Source of the DNA: JARRJS01 sp037388885
GTDB lineage: Bacteria; Gemmatimonadota; Gemmatimonadetes; Longimicrobiales; RSA9
Reading direction: 5' to 3'
DNA: 40,209 bases
Assembly: GCA_037388885.1 (NCBI GenBank)
Contig: JARRJS010000008.1
Span: 1-40,209, forward strand
The translations under genes were made by a program, and so were the position numbers. The notes beneath the pieces are model-generated. The model was given only the letters and a program-made list of their open reading frames with translations. It was not told where the DNA came from and ran no database searches. Positions 39,575 to 40,209 of this stretch are shown here, in pieces; positions within the stretch are counted from its first letter, which is position 1; the number at the start of each line of letters is the position of its first letter.

Positions 39575-40209
39575 CCCTCCGTCCCCAAACAGGCGGCGGC
39601 GGCTCGGTTGTCATGCGGTGCACCGGATGCTCCGCCAGCAGCCTGAGCGCCTCCTGCACCGCCCGCTCCAGCTGCGGGTCGTGGCCGGCTATGACGTCTT
39701 TGGGCCAGTTCTCCACGTCGATATCGGGCGGCGTGCCCTCGTTCTCGACGGCCCAGTGGCCGTCGGCGGAGAAGAAGCCACCGCGAGGGGCGATCATCGA
39801 GCCGCCGTCGATGAACCGCGGGGTGTCGGCCGTGTGCACCAGGCCACCCCAGGTCCGCTTGCCCACCAGCGGCCCGATCTTGCGGTAGTGAAACATGTAG
39901 GGCATGAGGTCGCCGCCGGAGCCGGCCATCTCGTTGATGATCATCACCTTGGGCCCCCAGATGCCCGCCTCCGGACTGGTGAACGGGTAGCGGTCGTCGG
40001 CCACGTTGTTGAAGTAGCCGTCGAACGTGCGCTGGAGCACGTCGATGATGTAGTCGGCCGCTGAGCCGCCGCTGTTGTAGCGCTCGTCGATGATGGCGCC
40101 CTGCTTCTCCTGTTGGGCGAAGTAGTAGCGGTTGAAGCTGGTGTAGCCGCCCTGGCCGGTGTTGGGCAGGTAGACGTAGGCCAGCTTGCCACCGGACAGC
40201 GAGTCCACC
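39558..40209 (-). CDS. Tricorn-like S41 serine protease, C-terminal part (5' end off the right edge)
   Basis: At least 216 residues; no start codon is in the window, the first visible codon is internal. The S41 catalytic domain of tricorn-type proteases is clear: GAIIDERYNSGG, NEMAGSGGD with the nucleophile Ser, GKRTWGGLVH, and NEGTPPDIDVENWP with the late active-site Glu. Such proteins usually also carry WD40/beta-propeller and PDZ domains N-terminally, expected beyond the edge. They cut unfolded or extracellular peptides and deliver products to aminopeptidases, which suits the three M1 enzymes nearby. The tail PPPPVWGRRVHPPQ is low complexity. Confidence 0.88.
   Translation of the reverse strand, partial: VDSLSGGKLAYVYLPNTGQGGYTSFNRYYFAQQEKQGAIIDERYNSGGSAADYIIDVLQRTFDGYFNNVADDRYPFTSPEAGIWGPKVMIINEMAGSGGDLMPYMFHYRKIGPLVGKRTWGGLVHTADTPRFIDGGSMIAPRGGFFSADGHWAVENEGTPPDIDVENWPKDVIAGHDPQLERAVQEALRLLAEHPVHRMTTEPPPPVWGRRVHPPQ

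Noticed and set aside
1..40209. CRISPR arrays, tRNA or rRNA genes, insertion sequences, phage genes
   Set aside because: No spaced direct-repeat array, no tRNA-like cloverleaf or rRNA segment, and no transposase or integrase was seen on either strand.

Overview
The window is high-GC, densely coded DNA from a Gram-negative-type heterotroph. The abundance of Sec signal peptides and lipoboxes, secreted M1/M28 metallopeptidases, a tricorn-like S41 peptidase, DUF4097 beta-helix proteins and short purine-rich dispersed repeats between genes fits Gemmatimonadota best; this is inference from gene content, as no rRNA or tRNA gene is visible. Long antisense reading frames are common, as expected at this GC, and are not genes.

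Layout. 1-2 kb (-): secreted six-hairpin glycosidase interrupted by an in-frame amber codon and running off the left edge. 2.1-3.6 kb (+): secreted M28 peptidase. 3.9-6.8 kb (-): operon of ECF sigma factor, zinc anti-sigma factor and two exported DUF4097 proteins. 7.0-7.6 kb (-): second ECF sigma factor with a strong terminator. 7.8-8.2 kb (+): C-terminal remnant of a class A beta-lactamase-like enzyme. 8.25-9.8 kb (-): infC, apparently starting at AUC, and a secreted protein of unknown function. 9.84-12.8 kb (+): phenylacetyl-CoA epoxidase operon paaA-paaD(MIP18 part)-paaB-paaC-zinc ribbon, preceded by a promoter and a palindrome that fits the PaaR operator consensus. 12.9-14.9 kb: methyltransferase and two small unknowns. 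15.1-16.6 kb (+): PLP-dependent aromatic amino acid decarboxylase carrying an in-frame hexanucleotide microsatellite. 16.7-18.3 kb: membrane GGDEF protein, divergent from a four-cysteine YggX-like protein. 18.4-22.4 kb (-): tightly overlapped operon of small accessory subunit, GMC oxidoreductase, ThDP enzyme and a 101-aa helical protein. 22.7-27.4 kb (+): Ycf46-like AAA+ ATPase, HAD phosphatase, FxsA and an M1 lipoprotein peptidase. 27.4-32.8 kb: PfkB sugar kinase (-), CitM/ArsB-type transporter (+), HGSNAT-like acyltransferase (-), GH27 alpha-galactosidase (-). 33.1-39.1 kb (+): M1 aminopeptidase with a HEAT-like tail, a second M1 lipoprotein and an old yellow enzyme homologue. 39.6 kb to the right edge (-): the C-terminus of a tricorn-like S41 protease.

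Together the genes describe a cell that digests external protein (M28, three M1, S41) and glycans (GH27, six-hairpin glycosidase, HGSNAT-like enzyme) and degrades aromatic compounds through phenylacetyl-CoA. The aromatic amino acid decarboxylase about 2.5 kb downstream of the paa genes could feed that route through phenylethylamine, which is an inference. The most distinctive observations are the PaaR-type operator at the paaA promoter, the PaaD protein encoded as two separate genes, the AUC start of infC, the GMC/ThDP overlapped operon, and several short dispersed repeats that have entered or become part of coding sequences.
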